Shown one piece after another: positions 23,206 through 36,045 of a stretch of DNA of 64,000 nucleotides. The first letter of the stretch is position 1, and every line of letters begins with the position of its first letter. The position numbers were made by a program, and so were the translations under genes. The notes below the pieces were generated by a model. That model was not told the DNA's origin. It saw only the letters and a list, made by a program, of their open reading frames with translations, and did not search any database. The stretch lies in the NCBI RefSeq assembly GCF_000275845.1, contig NW_006766939.1, positions 112,762 to 176,761 of the forward strand. The letters run 5' to 3'. The DNA comes from Dichomitus squalens LYAD-421 SS1. Its lineage: Eukaryota; Basidiomycota; Agaricomycetes; Polyporales; Polyporaceae.

Positions 23206-24669
23206 TCATACAAGGACCTCCTCCAGGATCTCGACAATCCGCTTCACCTCCTCCACAGTGTTGTAGTGCACCAGCGATATGCGAATGATGCCGTCGTCCG
23301 CATCCAGCTTCGGCTGCAAGGTGTCGACGAGGGTGTACGCGTAGAAGTGACCATAACGGATGCCCACCTGCACACATGCCAGACGCGCGTCAGTACCTCC
23401 AGAAAACAACCCTGAGAGGTACGTACATTCGGCTTCTTATCAAAGAACGCAACCACGTCCTTGCTCTTGATCGGCCGCTCGCCCGCAACGACAAAGCTGA
23501 CCGTCGGCACCCTCGTCTCGCCCTCCCGCTCGTCCCCGACGATCCGCACGCCTCGCTCATACTTGCTTCTCAGGTACCCGAGCAGATCCTTCAATAGTGT
23601 CTGCTCTTGTCGCGCTACCGCAAGCCACGCGTCCTCGAGTGTCCCGCTCGGCGTGAGCGACTTGAGGTACGGCACGACGGGCGTGCAGCCCCACGGCAGC
23701 TCGTACCCAGGCCCGCCCGGCTGGAGCTTGTATGGTTTATCGTGCACGCGGAGGAAGTGGTGCCCGAGGGATGAGAGCGAGGAGACGAGGGAGGCGCGCC
23801 GGGCGTACAGGACGGAGATGTGGGGGCCGTAGACCTACGTTGGGGAACGTAGACGTGAGTACGACAGGATTAGTGAGTGGGGCGAAGACGCACCTTGTAG
23901 AACGAGAAGTACGCGTAGTCGGCGTCCCACGCGCGCACGTCTACCGGCCGGTGAGGCGCGTACGCGACGCAGTCGACGCACACTTCTAGCTTCCGCACAC
24001 CGAGCTCCGCGCCCCGCGCCCTGATCGCCTTCACGATCTCTGCGACGGGGATGATAGAACCAAGGATGTTGGAGCAGGCAGTGAACGCAACGACGCGCGT
24101 CTTGGCTGAGATCAGCGGGAGGAGCGCGTCGAGTTGTAGGCCGACGGCGTAGGTATTGTTCGGGTACGCCGCAAGCTGGGTCGCATTCCAGAGCTTAATG
24201 GTTGCGCCCTTCCGCGCTGCAAGTCGCTTCCACGGTCCCGCGTTCGCTACCGTGTTGTGAGTTTCGCACAGGCATCGGAACTGTGTCAAGCAGAATGAAT
24301 GGAATGCTTACATTCGTGCTCCCCTGTGATGACGATCTCCTCTCCCTCTAGAACATCCCCCTCGACGGCTCTCGCCAAGTTCTCCACCAACATCGTCGAG
24401 CTGCTCCCGTACGCCACCTCGTCCGCGCTCTCTGCGTTGAACAGCTCGCGCGCCGCTTCTGCACCCGCCGCGACGCGCTGCGTGCTCACGACCGAGACCG
24501 AGTAATCGGCGCCGAGCTGGACGTTCGTGTTCAGGAGGTAATCCGTGATCGCGTGTGCGGCGGTCGCGAGGCATTGCGATCCGCCCGCGTTGTCGGCATA
24601 GAGGTATCCGGAGGCGAGAGCGGGGAAGGCGGCGCGGACGGCGACGATATCGAGTGTCGGCGCAGACAT
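23206..24669 (-). CDS. class-V aminotransferase, cysteine desulfurase-like, complete
   Basis: Four exons join to 426 codons: 24669-24312, 24246-23894, 23834-23427 and 23367-23206. The N-terminus VRAAFPALASGYLYADNAGGSQ is the typical opening of the cysteine-desulfurase-like branch of fold-type I PLP enzymes. Later come STMLVENLARAV, an ESNAGPW segment formed across the first splice, VAFTACSNILGSIIPVAEI and VCVDCVAYAPHRPVDV (the Asp that pairs with the PLP nitrogen). YFSFYKVYGPHISVLY carries the Schiff-base Lys, located exactly at the second splice. The C-terminus has GIRYGHFYAYTLVD and RISLVHYNTVEEVKRIVEIL, as expected. The length suits the family. The branch is distinct from mitochondrial Nfs1 and its substrate is usually unknown. 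It could act on a small-molecule amine or on Cys/selenocysteine-type C-S bonds (inference). Confidence 0.9.
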
Positions 24670-25899
24670 GGTGATTTTCTGTTACAAGGGTTGCTAGTTA
24701 GAGCTAGTCACCGGGAGCGATGATCGAGGATCGACGACACAAGGGGGGTGAGATGGAGGGAAAGTGCCAGGTCCAGTAGATAAGAGAGCGTGCGAGCAGT
24801 GTTATCGATGGTGAGAGAAGACGAGGTGATAGTCAGCAGACTGTTTGCGGTTTTGAAATGCACGATGGCTGCAGGGCAGAGGAGGTCCATAAAGAGCACC
24901 AGGAATCACACGTCGCGAGCGACTGTTCGTGAACGAAGCTGTCTCGTAGACCCCGAAGCGGTGGCGTCCACCACAGTCGTGCTGAAAGGTGGGGTCACTC
25001 ACAAGAGAACCTGAGAGAACACGTTCAGAAATCTAGTGGAGCAGTGATGCGCATTGCGCAACATCACTGTTCGCGAAGCATAGCCTATGGCCGTCCGGGT
25101 CTTGATATTGACTGTGTGTCAAGGATAAGGACTTGCCGTTGGGAGAGATAGCACAATATGGTGATCGGCTGAACAGGAGAGGCAGCTTTTACTCTGTTAG
25201 AAACCCTATGTTGTTGAGAGTCGAGGAGTCCACGTTCCGCGGCAGCAGCGTGAAGTTGCATCGTCATGTTAGTCCCCAAGAACAGCAACAAGCAAGATAG
25301 TGGTCGTTTCGCGGTTTTAGATCGGCGCTTCACACCAATGAAGAGCCAGGATCTCCAGCTCTGAACTGTTTGGAAAGTTGCCTAGTGGACCTATACAAGA
25401 AGTCGGAAGCAAGAGGTCAAATTCCTAGGGCACGAAACGCGGCTCCAGAGCGGCGAAGAGGCGTGACGTTGAGGTATGTAGATTAAGTGGTTCGGCTAGC
25501 TGTGCACTTGCCGTCACGGAGCGCTTGTCTCCGGATTCACCAGCATGACGAGTATGCGATGAGTAACCGACTCTCACCGTGACCTCTATGCACGATCCCA
25601 CAGCGAGCACTGCTCACATGGTGCATAATAGCTGATCTCAATACAGTGCTGGGGATTCCCTTCTCATCTGGGCTGTCATCTCCTTCGCTTCCGACTTAAG
25701 CTTGGCCGCGGCCTTGTGATATCCTCGCACCCGGCCATACGCATATCCGACGTCTGCTCACGAGGCCCATTTGGTGCTCGAGCGGACGCCATCATAGAGG
25801 TAAACACCGTCGAAAACCCGCATATATATACTAAGCCAAGTCATCGCTGAACGTGATTCCCTTGTAGCACTGGCAGACACCCGCAGCATCACTTCTTCC
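24670..25899. other. intergenic between divergent genes
   Basis: The stretch separates the minus-strand aminotransferase and the plus-strand first monooxygenase. It contains no convincing gene, so it holds both promoters. A TATA-like sequence for the monooxygenase is annotated separately. Confidence 0.5.
25823..25830 (+). promoter_or_regulatory. TATA-box-like element of monooxygenase 1
   Basis: TATATATA is found 70 nt upstream of the ATG at 25900. The paralogue has an equivalent element at a similar distance. Confidence 0.5.
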
Positions 25900-28575
25900 A
25901 TGTTTGACGATGAATCTTTGCATGTTCCTGCTCAGCAAGGGCCAGAGGCTGCCCAACAGGATGGCAGATTTGTCCTGGGGAGCTTCTCAATCGACGAATA
26001 CAGGCCCATCAAAGTGATCGTGATTGGAGCTGGGTTCAGCGGCATCCTAGCCGGTATTCGGTGTGTAGATGTCTCGCCACACTACGATCTTTGCATACTG
26101 ACTGGGCCGTCAGTTTCCCGCAGAAAATACCCAACGTCGACCTAGTCATTTATGAGAAGAGCGCCGGAGTGGGTGGCACATGGTACAATAACAGATACCC
26201 GTGAGTCGCCATCCCCTCGCACACCACGCAGGATCGCGCTGAACGCGAGTTGGGCTCGAAGAGGCGTCGCATGTGACATCCCAGCACATTGCGTAGGTGT
26301 CCGTCAGCAACGTCTCCTTCACTACATTCACCTTGTTTGCAGTACCAATTCTCCTTTGAGGACAAGGTAAGGGCATACATGGCTATGACCCCGGCCTAGG
26401 CTCAGTTCAATCGCAGCGCGACTGGAGCGCTTTTTATCCTCCCGGAAGTGAGATCCAGGAGCACCTCCAGGACGTCGTAGACAGATATAAACTCATGCGC
26501 TACATCAAGCTCAACCACGAGATAGTCCACGCTCAATACGACGAGCCCACAGGCAAGTGGCACGTCCGTATACGCCCAACGGGTGCCGGAGGAGAAAGCG
26601 GAGGGGCGCTAAATGAATTCGAAGACGTCGCGGATGTACTGGTCACAGCGTTCGGCGCTATCACCCGCTGGAAGATGCCCGACATCCCCGGCATTGACAT
26701 CTTCAAGGGAGAGCTGCACCATACGGCTGGGTATAAACCGTCGGGAAAGACGTGGGAGGACGACTTGGACCGGTGGAGGGACAAGCGTGTAGGCGTCGTT
26801 GGCTCGGTGAGTGGTAAATGCTTTGGCAGCGGATGTACGGCATCCTCAAAACTTGTAGGGCTCGACGGCTATTCAAACGGTCTCGGCACTTGCTCCTCAT
26901 GTGAGGGAGCTCTCGAACTATGTTAGGGGGCAGACATGGCTGTCTCCGCGGTCTGTTGTGGGACAGATTGCTCAGCTTCTGGGGCGCGAGAAGGCGGTCG
27001 AGGAAGACGGACGTGAGTCGCGCATGGCATGCATGTCAATGCTACAGGACACCCTTGACCTGAATCGATGCTAGTTATGCTGAGCGCGGAGGAAATCTCA
27101 CGGCTCCAGTCAGACGACGAGTTCTTTCGTACTGTGCGGCACACGCTCGAGGACACGATGAACGTGGGTATAGGGGCAGTCTACGTGACCCCGAGGAGCG
27201 ATTGCTGACTATGATCCTAGTCGATGCATGCTTATACGCAGCTTGGAAGTAAGATGTCCAATGACTTCAAGGCACTATTTAGGAAGAACATGCAGGAAAA
27301 GCTAGCCACGAAACCAGAGATCGCTGAGAAATGTGGGTACGACCTGTCCGTGGTGGTGTACAGCATAATTGAGCTGGCGCTGTTCGTCGCACTCCAGTGA
27401 TTCCAGGATTTCCGGTATCTTGTCGACGGCTGACACCGGGTCCTGGATACCTTGAAGCACTTTGCGCGGATCACGTATAGTCAAATCACTATTCTCACCT
27501 TGACGGCACTCAAGAGTCAATTGGCTAGGTTGACTTCATATCGAGTCCTATCAAACGGTTCACTGCGACAGGTATCGAGACCGAAGATGGAAAGCACAAA
27601 GACCTCGATCTTATCTTTTGTGCCACCGGTGCGAATGTTCTTCTCCTCGTTGACTCGCAATCTCCCTGACTCAATCGCTACCTACCTCATGATCTGGTCA
27701 GGCTACGACACTTCATGGCAGCTTCCCTTCAAGATAATCGGGCGAAACGGCGTCGACTTGAATGAGAAGTGGAAGCCGTATCCAAAGACATACCTGTCGG
27801 TGGCTGTCGACAGCTTTCCGAACATGTTCATGTCCCTCGGCCCGAATTCAGTCATCGGCGCTGGGTCCTTGCTTCCGATACTAGAGCAAGCGATCATGTA
27901 TGCAGTGCAGGCAACAGCGAAGATTCAGCGCGAGCGCTTGAAGAGTATGGAGGCCAAGCCGAAGGCTGTGAAGGATTTTGACAGGTACATTGAGGTGCGT
28001 TGTACTCGTCTGCATTGTCAAAGGGCTTAGGAACTGACCTCCATCTGTGTAGAGTTACTTCCCTCAGGTATGCAACGCTTTTCTTTCCCGTGTAGGAGTC
28101 TTACATAGGATCCCTTTCAGACCGTGTTCAGCGCCAATTGCCGCTCGTGGTACAAGCTGGGCAAGGCAGAAGGACGAGTGGTTGGACTGTGGCCTGGTAA
28201 GTGCATTCTACTTCTGCGTCGATGTGCCCTTGGCAATCATTCTTTGTACTCTCGATAGGCTCCAACGTACACGCAATGAGGGCACTGCAACATCCGAGGT
28301 GGGAGGATTATGAGTACGAATATGCTGATTCCGAGGACAACTCGCTATACTGGCTTGGGGACGGTCAGACATCTGCCGAGAAGAATCAGCAGGGAGACAG
28401 TGAGTCGAAACTGCTTATCTCAAAGCATCCCGGGTCGCCAACATGCATTGCCGCAGGAGCATGGTACTTGCGCGAGGAGTTTATTGATCGACCACCCGGT
28501 GAGACACGCCTGGCTCACTACTGGTCATTCTGTCTCTCACCCAACGCTTGTGGATCAGTTCCTCAAGATGTGTAA
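25900..28575 (+). CDS. Baeyer-Villiger-type flavin monooxygenase, copy 1
   Basis: A many-exon gene of about 590 codons. Exon 1 (25900-26060) has the FAD-binding Rossmann motif KVIVIGAGFSGILAGIR. Exon 2 starts at 26114 and carries DLVIYEKSAGVGGTWYNNRYP, the GGTW region of class-B flavoprotein monooxygenases. The large exon from about 26448 has LVTAFGAITRW and FKGELHHTAGY, the position of the BVMO fingerprint FxGxxxHxxxW but with Tyr in the last place. The NADPH motif VGVVGSGSTAIQ is formed across an intron. Further exons give PGFPVSCRRLTPGPGYLEALC, LDLIFCATGYDTSWQ and FPNMFMSLGPNS. The last exons join to AWYLREEFIDRPP and a short PQDV end with TAA at 28573-28575. No frameshift was found in the exons I traced. 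It would oxygenate a ketone or related carbonyl with NADPH and O2; the substrate is unknown. Confidence 0.88.
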
Positions 28576-29542
28576 CCGAAATGCTCGGGGTATGTGATGG
28601 CAATCGCTTTCCTGACTCCTGCTGGACTAGTCTCGCAGCGGTACAGTAGCTTATGCCTAATTTGAATGCGCCAGACATATATTCTCCTGCCAATGGTAGC
28701 AGAAGAATCGCGGGTCCTAGTCGGGTTGATTATTGCACAATGATCTGGGATGTCGCCATGTGTGTTCCGTGCACTCAATGAAGAGGAGGATTCGGATGAG
28801 TGGAGAGAATCCGATCAAGTCGGTCGAAAACGCGGAACGCACGCGCTTGATGAGATTGCCTGATCTCATCTTATCTCCACCATTATCCAATCAGAAGTAA
28901 CGGGAATGCTCGGCCCAGGATTGTCCCTGAAGGCGTCGCGTGTCCACAACGCATTGCGTTGGTGAGACGACTACGAACTCGATTCTCACCGCTTTCCCTC
29001 CTCAATCTCACACTGGTCCGTATCCCGTGAGTATCTGCTATTGTCGTCGTTGCCGATACTAGCTTAAGGTCTTTCCTGTTCCACTCGACCGCCTCGTTTT
29101 GTAATGTACTACTAGCTCGGATGGCTGCCTGTGCCTATCCAAACGTCAAGGCCAAACGTCAAGGCAGTCGTCTAATGCTACAGTGTCACAGTATAGGCTA
29201 TTTGTGCGGCCTCTCAGGGTGTGGAGCAGCTTCCCGAGTAAGAGCGTGGAAGTGTACTTCTGCGAACTTTACATTATTCTTAGAAAGCCGAACCCTCGGG
29301 CGAGGGGACACTAGCACTCCCTCTGCTTCTTCTGTGGTTTGTCATGCTCTTGGTGTACAGACATAACGTGCAGATGTCAGCTCACGACGCCGTCGGAGCA
29401 CGATTGACTTCTCCGACTCCACGCATCTCACCCTGCTGACGCGACGATGAATGTAAATGCGCTATTGATTGCTTGCATATATAAAGCAATGTCAGCTCAA
29501 TGTTTGCCCTTGTGACAAACGAGCTAACGCGTCACTTCCCTC
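28576..29542. other. intergenic between tandem monooxygenases
   Basis: No gene was seen. The 3' side holds the promoter of the second copy. A short minus-strand frame at 28693-28481 is a shadow. Confidence 0.5.
29478..29485 (+). promoter_or_regulatory. TATA-box-like element of monooxygenase 2
   Basis: TATATAAA lies 58 nt upstream of the ATG at 29543. Confidence 0.55.
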
Positions 29543-32188
29543 ATGCCTGGGGGTGGATTCTCTCGCAATTGCGCCGAACCAGGGCTTGAGCTTGCACAGC
29601 AGGATGGCAGGTTCACTCTGGGTCGCTTCTCCATCGACGAATACAAACTCATCAAAGTGATCGTGATTGGAGCTGGGTTCAGCGGCATCCTGGCCGGTAT
29701 TCGGTGTGTAGTTGCCACGCCACAATAATGTTTTTATATCCTGACTGGGACCTCAGTTTCCCGCAGAAGATACCCAACGTCGACCTAGTCATCTATGAGA
29801 AGAGTGCCGGAGTGGGTGGGACATGGTACAACAATAAATATCCGTGAGTCCCATTTCTGACCGAGTCGGTACTGCGCTGACCGGCAGTCCGGGCTGGAAG
29901 AGGTATCGCCTGCGATGTGCCTGCGCACTGCGTACGTCTCCAACGGTGAGATTTCCATCATCGTGTTACTGACGCTCGCTATAGTACCAGTTTTCCTTCG
30001 AGGACAAAGTAAGCGTGTTCATTTGCATCACATGTAACTTCACTAAGCTCCCTCACAGCGTGACTGGACCTCCTTCTATCCCCCTGGGCACGAGATCCAA
30101 GAGCACCTCGAAGACGTCGTCAACAAATACAAGCTCATGCGCTACATCAGGCTCAACCACGAAGTCGTCCGCGCGCAGTACGACGAGCCGACGGGCAAGT
30201 GGCACGTGCGCGTTCGCCGGACAGACCAAGCGACTGGTGCTCAAGAGGAGATAAAAGACGTCGGCGACGTCCTCATCACCGCCTTTGGGGCCATCACCCG
30301 CTGGAACATGCCCGAAATACCTGGGCTCGCCGACTTCAAGGGCGAGCTGCACCACACGGCGGGCTACACGCCGTCGGGGAAGACGTGGGAGGACGATCTG
30401 GAGAGGTGGAAAGACAAGCGAGTGGGGGTTATCGGCTCCGTGAGTCGTACAATGAGCGCATGCTCCATGTCACTGAGGAATGTATCAGGGCTCGACGGCG
30501 ATCCAAGTCGTCTCGGCACTCGCGCCCCACGTGAAGGAGCTGTCAAACTACGTGAGGGGGCAAACGTGGCTGGCTCCTCCCTTCGCTGTGGGTCTGATGT
30601 CCGAGTTGCTGGGACGTCAAACGGCGGCGACGGAAGATGATCGTGAGTCACGCATGCATTTTGATGGTATTACTAGATTCATTGGCATCACATTATTGTC
30701 AGTGTCGTTGAGCCCGGAGGAGATTCAACGGTTCAAAGCAGACGAGGAGTTCTTTCGAAGCATTCGGCACACCCTCGAGGACACGATGAATGTGAGCGGC
30801 CGAGCCGAACTCCCTCATACAGCTCTTGACCAGTGTTATAGTCGATGCACGCATACACGCAGCTCGGGAGCAAGATGTCGAATGATTTCCAAGAGATGTT
30901 CAAGAAGAACATGAAGGAACAGTTAGCTGCTAGACCGGACATCGCTGAAAAACGTGAGGTTCATCTTCTCGTGATGATATACATGCAGCTTCACTCGACG
31001 TTACGCCCTATGTTGCAGTGATACCCGGCTTCCCTGTGTCGTGTCGGCGGCTGACACCAGGTCCCGGATACCTCGAAGCCCTCTGCTCAGATCACGTATG
31101 CCCCAACAAATCCTATGTATACCAATCGCCACCTGAAGCTCTGTATCATCCAGGTCGACTTCGTATCTAGCCCCATCAAGAGGTTCACAGAAACAGGCAT
31201 CGGAACCGAGGACGGGAAGCACAAGGACCTCGACCTTGTGTTCTGTGCTACGGGTGCGACTTCGCGCCATTGCGCTTACTCAATGTCTGACTAAACATAC
31301 GCACAGGCTACGACACCTCATGGCAGCTTCCATTCCAGATCGTCGGCAGGAACGGCGTCGAACTCAACGACAAATGGAAACCGTATCCCACCTCGTACCT
31401 GTCGATGTGCGTTGACGGCTTCCCGAATATGTTCATGTCGCTCGGCCCGAACTCGATCATTGGCGCTGGGCTCTTGCTCCCCATCCTTGAGTTCGCGGTC
31501 ATGTATGCGGTACAGGCAACCGCGAAGATACAGCGCGAGCGTCTGAAGAGCATGGAGGTGAAGCCGAAGGCTGTAAGAGACTTTGACAAGTATGTCGAGG
31601 TGCGTCATCCTTGTCATCCGGATCCTTGGGTTCTGGCGCAGCTAATGTCGGAATTTTTTGAGTAGAGTTACTTCCCTCAGGTGGGAGAAGTTCATTCTCC
31701 TGGTGGATGTTGCTCACTATTGATTCCCTTCAGACCGTGTATAGCGCGAAGTGTCGCTCGTGGTACAAGCTAGGTAAGGAGGATGGACGAGTGGTCGGGC
31801 TGTGGCCTGGTAAGTGCTTCAGACCTTGTATCCGCCCCTCTCCCATGTCTCATACTGGAAATCGCCACAGGTTCCAGCCTCCATGCAATGAAAGCCTTAC
31901 AAAACCCGAGATGGGAAGACTATGAATACGAATCTGCTGACACCGAGGAAAACTCGCTCTTTTGGCTCGGGGATGGTCAGACGTGGGCCGAGAAGAGTCA
32001 GCATGGAGACAGTAGGTTCACACCTCTTCTCTAAATACATTCCGGGCCGCCAACATGCATTGCCGTAGGGGCATGGTACTTGCGCGAGGAGTTCATTGAT
32101 CGACCACCCGGTAAGATACCCCGTGTCCACTGCTTTTCATCAAGCTCTCTCATCCAAGGTCCATAACACAGCCCCTCAAGATGTGTAA
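29543..32188 (+). CDS. Baeyer-Villiger-type flavin monooxygenase, copy 2
   Basis: This tandem paralogue of the gene at 25900 has the same exon order and intron positions wherever I traced both. The start MPGGGFSRNCAEPG differs, but the next stretch, from AQQDGRF through the FAD motif KVIVIGAGFSGILAGIR, is nearly identical, and so are the first bases of intron 1. It keeps GGTWYNN, FKGELHHTAGY (fingerprint Trp replaced by Tyr again), VGVIGSGSTAIQ, the PGFPVSCRRLTPGPGYLEAL exon, FCATGYDTSWQ and FPNMFMSLGPNS. The C-terminus is AWYLREEFIDRPP plus APQDV with TAA at 32186-32188. Length is about 590 codons. Introns are much more diverged than exons, so both copies appear to be under protein-level selection. 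Confidence 0.88.
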
Positions 32189-32289
32189 ACGTAAGATACG
32201 AGTTAGGTGTATGCAATCACCTTGCGCCAACGTTTATGCTCTCGCAAACGTACAGTGACTCAATGTACTATATTCTTCCATCTTCCGGT

Positions 32290-33338
32290 CCTCTCCCCAT
32301 CTTTCCTTTGATATCGCGGCACTCTCTTGTGTCGTCATCCGTGATAGTTTCGTGGACAGCGCCTCTCGCATCTGTAAGCTCTTGGAATTCTATCAGTCAC
32401 TCGTCCGGACGTGTCCCACATCCGTGTTGAAGTCACGAAGAGGCGGTGAAAGCTTTGGTCGAGTTTCGCAACCTACGCTCGACCCGGCTTTACTTGGGAA
32501 CTGATCTATCTAGCTTGTATGACTTCGGCCAGCTTCCGCACCTGACATCATTTGATGTGTCATGGACGAGTCGTGGAAGGGAACAACAAGTCATGTCCTT
32601 ACGGACCGGATTCCCTGGTCTACGGCATTTGCGACTCAATCTCCTCCGGGATTCTTACACTACGCTGGCAATCCTCCCCTCTATCACGTCAGTCACCCTG
32701 ACCTCACTGTCTCTGGGATTCAATGAAACTTCCATCGGAGTGGCTTTCCACTGCTTGAAAACGCTCTTCGCGTTCTCTGAACTGCGCGGGCTGCGGCATT
32801 TCAGACTAGACATCAAGCTCAATATCGGTCCGTATGGCGCCTCCCAGCCGTTGGTCAGTGTGGCCTTCGGGGACATCCTGAAATTTCTCCTTCCCCTTGT
32901 ACATCTGCACAGCATCTCATTCTACTTCGAGGCGTCCCTCGCACATGCGCTCGACGTGAGCGAAGACGATTTGAAGCTTGTCGCATCGACTTGGCCTCCT
33001 CTCTCGTCCCTCTTTCCCTCGATTACGGCCCGCTATGGTGGGAGGACGAAACCGAGGAGATTTAAATGAAGGGTATTCGCCCTTCGCTCACCTCCCTCAT
33101 ATCGTTCATCGAATGCTGCCCCCACCTGGAAACTTTGATAGTGGACTTCGCAGACGTCACGAACGACGAGCTCGATCGCCTGGAAATCCGCCTTGCAGAG
33201 AACAGAACTTTTGCTCACGTAGCATTGGAGGGGCTATCCCCTACGCGCACGCTTTCTCGTGAAGTAGTGGTTGATGATGCGGGTCGACTTGTCGAGATGT
33301 TGTGTGCAGCCTTCCCTCATTTTCATGTGACTATGTAG
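32290..33338 (+). pseudogene. F-box/LRR gene remnant with frame breaks
   Basis: The frame from 32446 (no ATG, GTG only) has leucine-rich segments typical of the agaricomycete F-box family (LPHLTSFDVSWTS, FPGLRHLRLNLL, LVHLHSISFYFEA). A TGA at about 32428 separates it from an upstream F-box-family-like stretch in another frame (DSFVDSASRICKLLEFYQSL). Near 33015 the frame shifts: the continuation LSLDYGPLWWEDETEEI reads in a neighbouring frame and then hits TAA at about 33064. It is followed in the same frame by TSLISFIECCPHLETLIVDFADV up to 33338. At least three lesions are needed to explain this, and no F-box start is present. I call it a decayed, 5'-incomplete copy. Confidence 0.65.
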
Positions 33339-34770
33339 TCTTGATGATTACATCGAAAAGGCTGACCCCAGGACTAGACATGTCTGACCTATAGTGTCAT
33401 GTAAACACTTCCGTTTAGCTCAGAAGAGACTGTTTGTGAGTATTTAGGCAGCCGGATAGATTCGAACATTGGATTGGAAGGAACAGCAAGTGCGAAAACA
33501 TGAGCTTATGTGCACACACGGGTGGGAATTCAAGCGTTTGCGTATTGTTTGGTGATATTTGGGGGTCAGCGGAGCCCCGCAGATTCCTGGCAACCTCCCA
33601 CGATACATTTCCTTGCCATCATGGACTTCGAGTCCGAAGGGCAGCTCAACTACCACTACTCCAACTGCACGTGCAGCACGCTTCCTGGGAGATGTCTTCA
33701 TTTTCGACCCGGAACTCATAGCATAGACTGCCAATTGCCTATGAATGGCTAGGGAATGCAGTACGTTATGCCGTCCGTTGCTTCTCCCATCGCTTCTCCC
33801 CACATTGTTCAGAAGCAGAAGCAAGTGAAGGGAAGGATAAGACCAGATGGCGAACGGGGAATAGTGCCATGCTTCCTACGTCAGATGTCTGGGCTCATCG
33901 GTGTTAGGTGTTATTCGGTGTTCCCCACGTCCATGACAGGTTTTGGCAGTGCGTGGGTGGCGCAGAAGTCGTAGCCTTATGGTGAGCAAACTCGTTTGTG
34001 GTTTCGTCGTGCAACAGTTCACTCAACCTCGTAAGGCACGCATGCGGATGGTAATACCTGCTTTGGACGTCGCATCTCATCTCCGGATTCCTACCAGCCT
34101 ACCTTACGCCGCGCAGGGGTTTGGCTATACGACGTCTTCGCGCTCTCGACTAAGATCCTCTCCTGCCGGAGTCGTGCCGCATTCACAGCCTCAAGCGCTG
34201 CACCGCAGCCTCGCGATACTTCATCAGCCCAACAGACATCCAATTCAACCAATGTGTTCCATAAGATGGGGTACCTAGTCGCTGAGAGCGGGAAGCAGAT
34301 CGTACCGCGGTCGGACTGTTCAACAACGAGAATCTGATTCAGGCTACTAATTCCGGGGTCCTGCCGCGCAGTGAGGCGATAAGTCCCCGTCTCTCGGTTT
34401 CGTCACTGGCTAGCGTTGCTCGACTGGGTACGCAATTCCGTCATATCAGCCGGTCATACCTCGCAGATTCCATGTGCCAAGCTATCCGAGATGATCTGGG
34501 GCTCGTATCTCCCATGTCCGGTCTTCCATCTAGCGCCCATCTGTCCGTCGAGGTAAGCTTCGAACCTCCAGGCGTCGAAGGCACCATTTACTAGGTCATT
34601 AAATGCACGCCACATAAACGTGATAGAACGCGGATTGGTCAGAATATTCACGTTCAGCATTCCGGAGCGTCCGAAGTCGCCTGTCTTCGTCCGCCTATAA
34701 GGCCAGCTCCCTTCCCTTCGGAGTCCAGCCTCTTTACCCCTAGTGACTACCCCCACCTCGCCTACCCAGC
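33339..34770. other. intergenic, nothing recognised
   Basis: No gene-like frame was seen on either strand. The 3' end is the promoter region of the first CFEM gene. Confidence 0.45.
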
Positions 34771-36045
34771 ATGCATCTTTTGCTTATCTCTGTCTTGGCC
34801 GTTGTCGCCGCTTTCGCCGGCGTTCAGGCGCAGAACGTCTCGCCGTGCGTCATCAACTGCATTACCCAGGCGGCGAGCTCGAATGGATGCTCCCTGTACG
34901 TGCACGAATCCTTCGTTATTTGTCTTCACCGCTGTCCCATGATGCTCGACCATCATTGACCTGGCATTGATATGAACTGACAACCCCACACACCTCACTT
35001 TCAGGACGGATACGAAGTGTCTCTGCACAAATACTGCACTGCAGCAGACAGCAATCGCTTGTCTTCAGAAGAGTTGCACCGCGCAAGACCTTCAAAACGC
35101 CGAATCTCTGGTCAACACAGAGTGTGCTTGTGAGTATCCTGGTTGTCGTTCCTGTCCCTATCTCTGTCCATTGTCTGGTTCCCGCGCATCTCATCTGAGA
35201 CCTTGGTCGTATGGTGGTTCCTGGTTCCTTTCCTGAAATATGCTTCACGTCTCTCAGTCTCTTGTCGGAGACTGTACCATCTTTCTTCCGCCCCGCGAAA
35301 CACTCCATCTGTCAGGCGAGAGCTTATGTTCAGTATGCTCCCAGACCCGCGGGCGCGATCACCTTACTCGCGTTCTCAATTCTCTTTGAATGTCTTACTC
35401 GCACCCACGCCACACCAATTTTCCGTACCCGAAAGCCTATTGTGGCGCCTCCGATTAGCGGGGACCGAGATGCTCGAGGACGTCCGTCACCAGCGCGGAC
35501 ACCCACGCTCCTACTACCCGTAACACCTCTTCGTCTGCATCCTTGTGAACGTTGTATTCTATGTTTGGACGTACGGCAGAACATTGGTTGACATAATCTT
35601 TTACTTCTAGCGGTCATCGGAGCGTCAAGTGCGTCCTCCTCACCCCTTTCCACCACTGCTAGCTCATTGCTCACGCTCATACCCCATCCTCCCACATCTC
35701 CCTCTCACCATCCCAATATATCGTCGGATTCCCCATCCTGACCTCATTCCTGCTCACCCATACAAACCGAACGTCTTCACATCTATCACCGCCACAGGCA
35801 TAGTCATCAGCTCTGGGGCTACGTCATCCACCGCCCCCAGCGGATCTGCGACATCAGGTGTCTCAGGGACTGCCACCCCTGCCACCTCTACCACCCCTGC
35901 CACCTCTACCACCCCTGACGCTACCACCTCGGGCGCTGCGGCAAGCCAGACAAGCAACGCGGCTATCCCAACGGCGCTCGCAGGTGTCAAGATGGGCGCC
36001 GCTGCCGTTGTCGCTGTGGCGGTGGGTGCGGTCGTCGGGCTGTAA
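34771..36045 (+). CDS. CFEM-domain protein 1, secreted, GPI-anchor-type
   Basis: Four exons join to 171 codons: 34771-34895, 35005-35129, 35611-35628 and 35798-36045. A signal peptide (MHLLLISVLAVVAAFAGVQAQ) is followed by one CFEM domain with all eight Cys: SPC, INC, GC, TDTKCLC (two), AC, SC and EC. The Asp in TDTKC is at the axial haem-ligand position known from Csa2-type CFEM proteins. A Ser/Thr/Pro-rich linker with a repeated TPATST unit follows, then a hydrophobic C-terminal tail (AAAVVAVAVGAVVGL) suited to GPI attachment. The second intron is 481 nt, long for this genome, and exon 3 is only 18 nt. CFEM proteins bind haem or mediate surface interactions; the role here is not determined. 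Confidence 0.88.

Noticed and set aside
33440..33540. GATTCGAAC word resembling a tRNA T-loop
   Set aside because: No matching acceptor stem, D-loop or anticodon arm could be placed on either strand.
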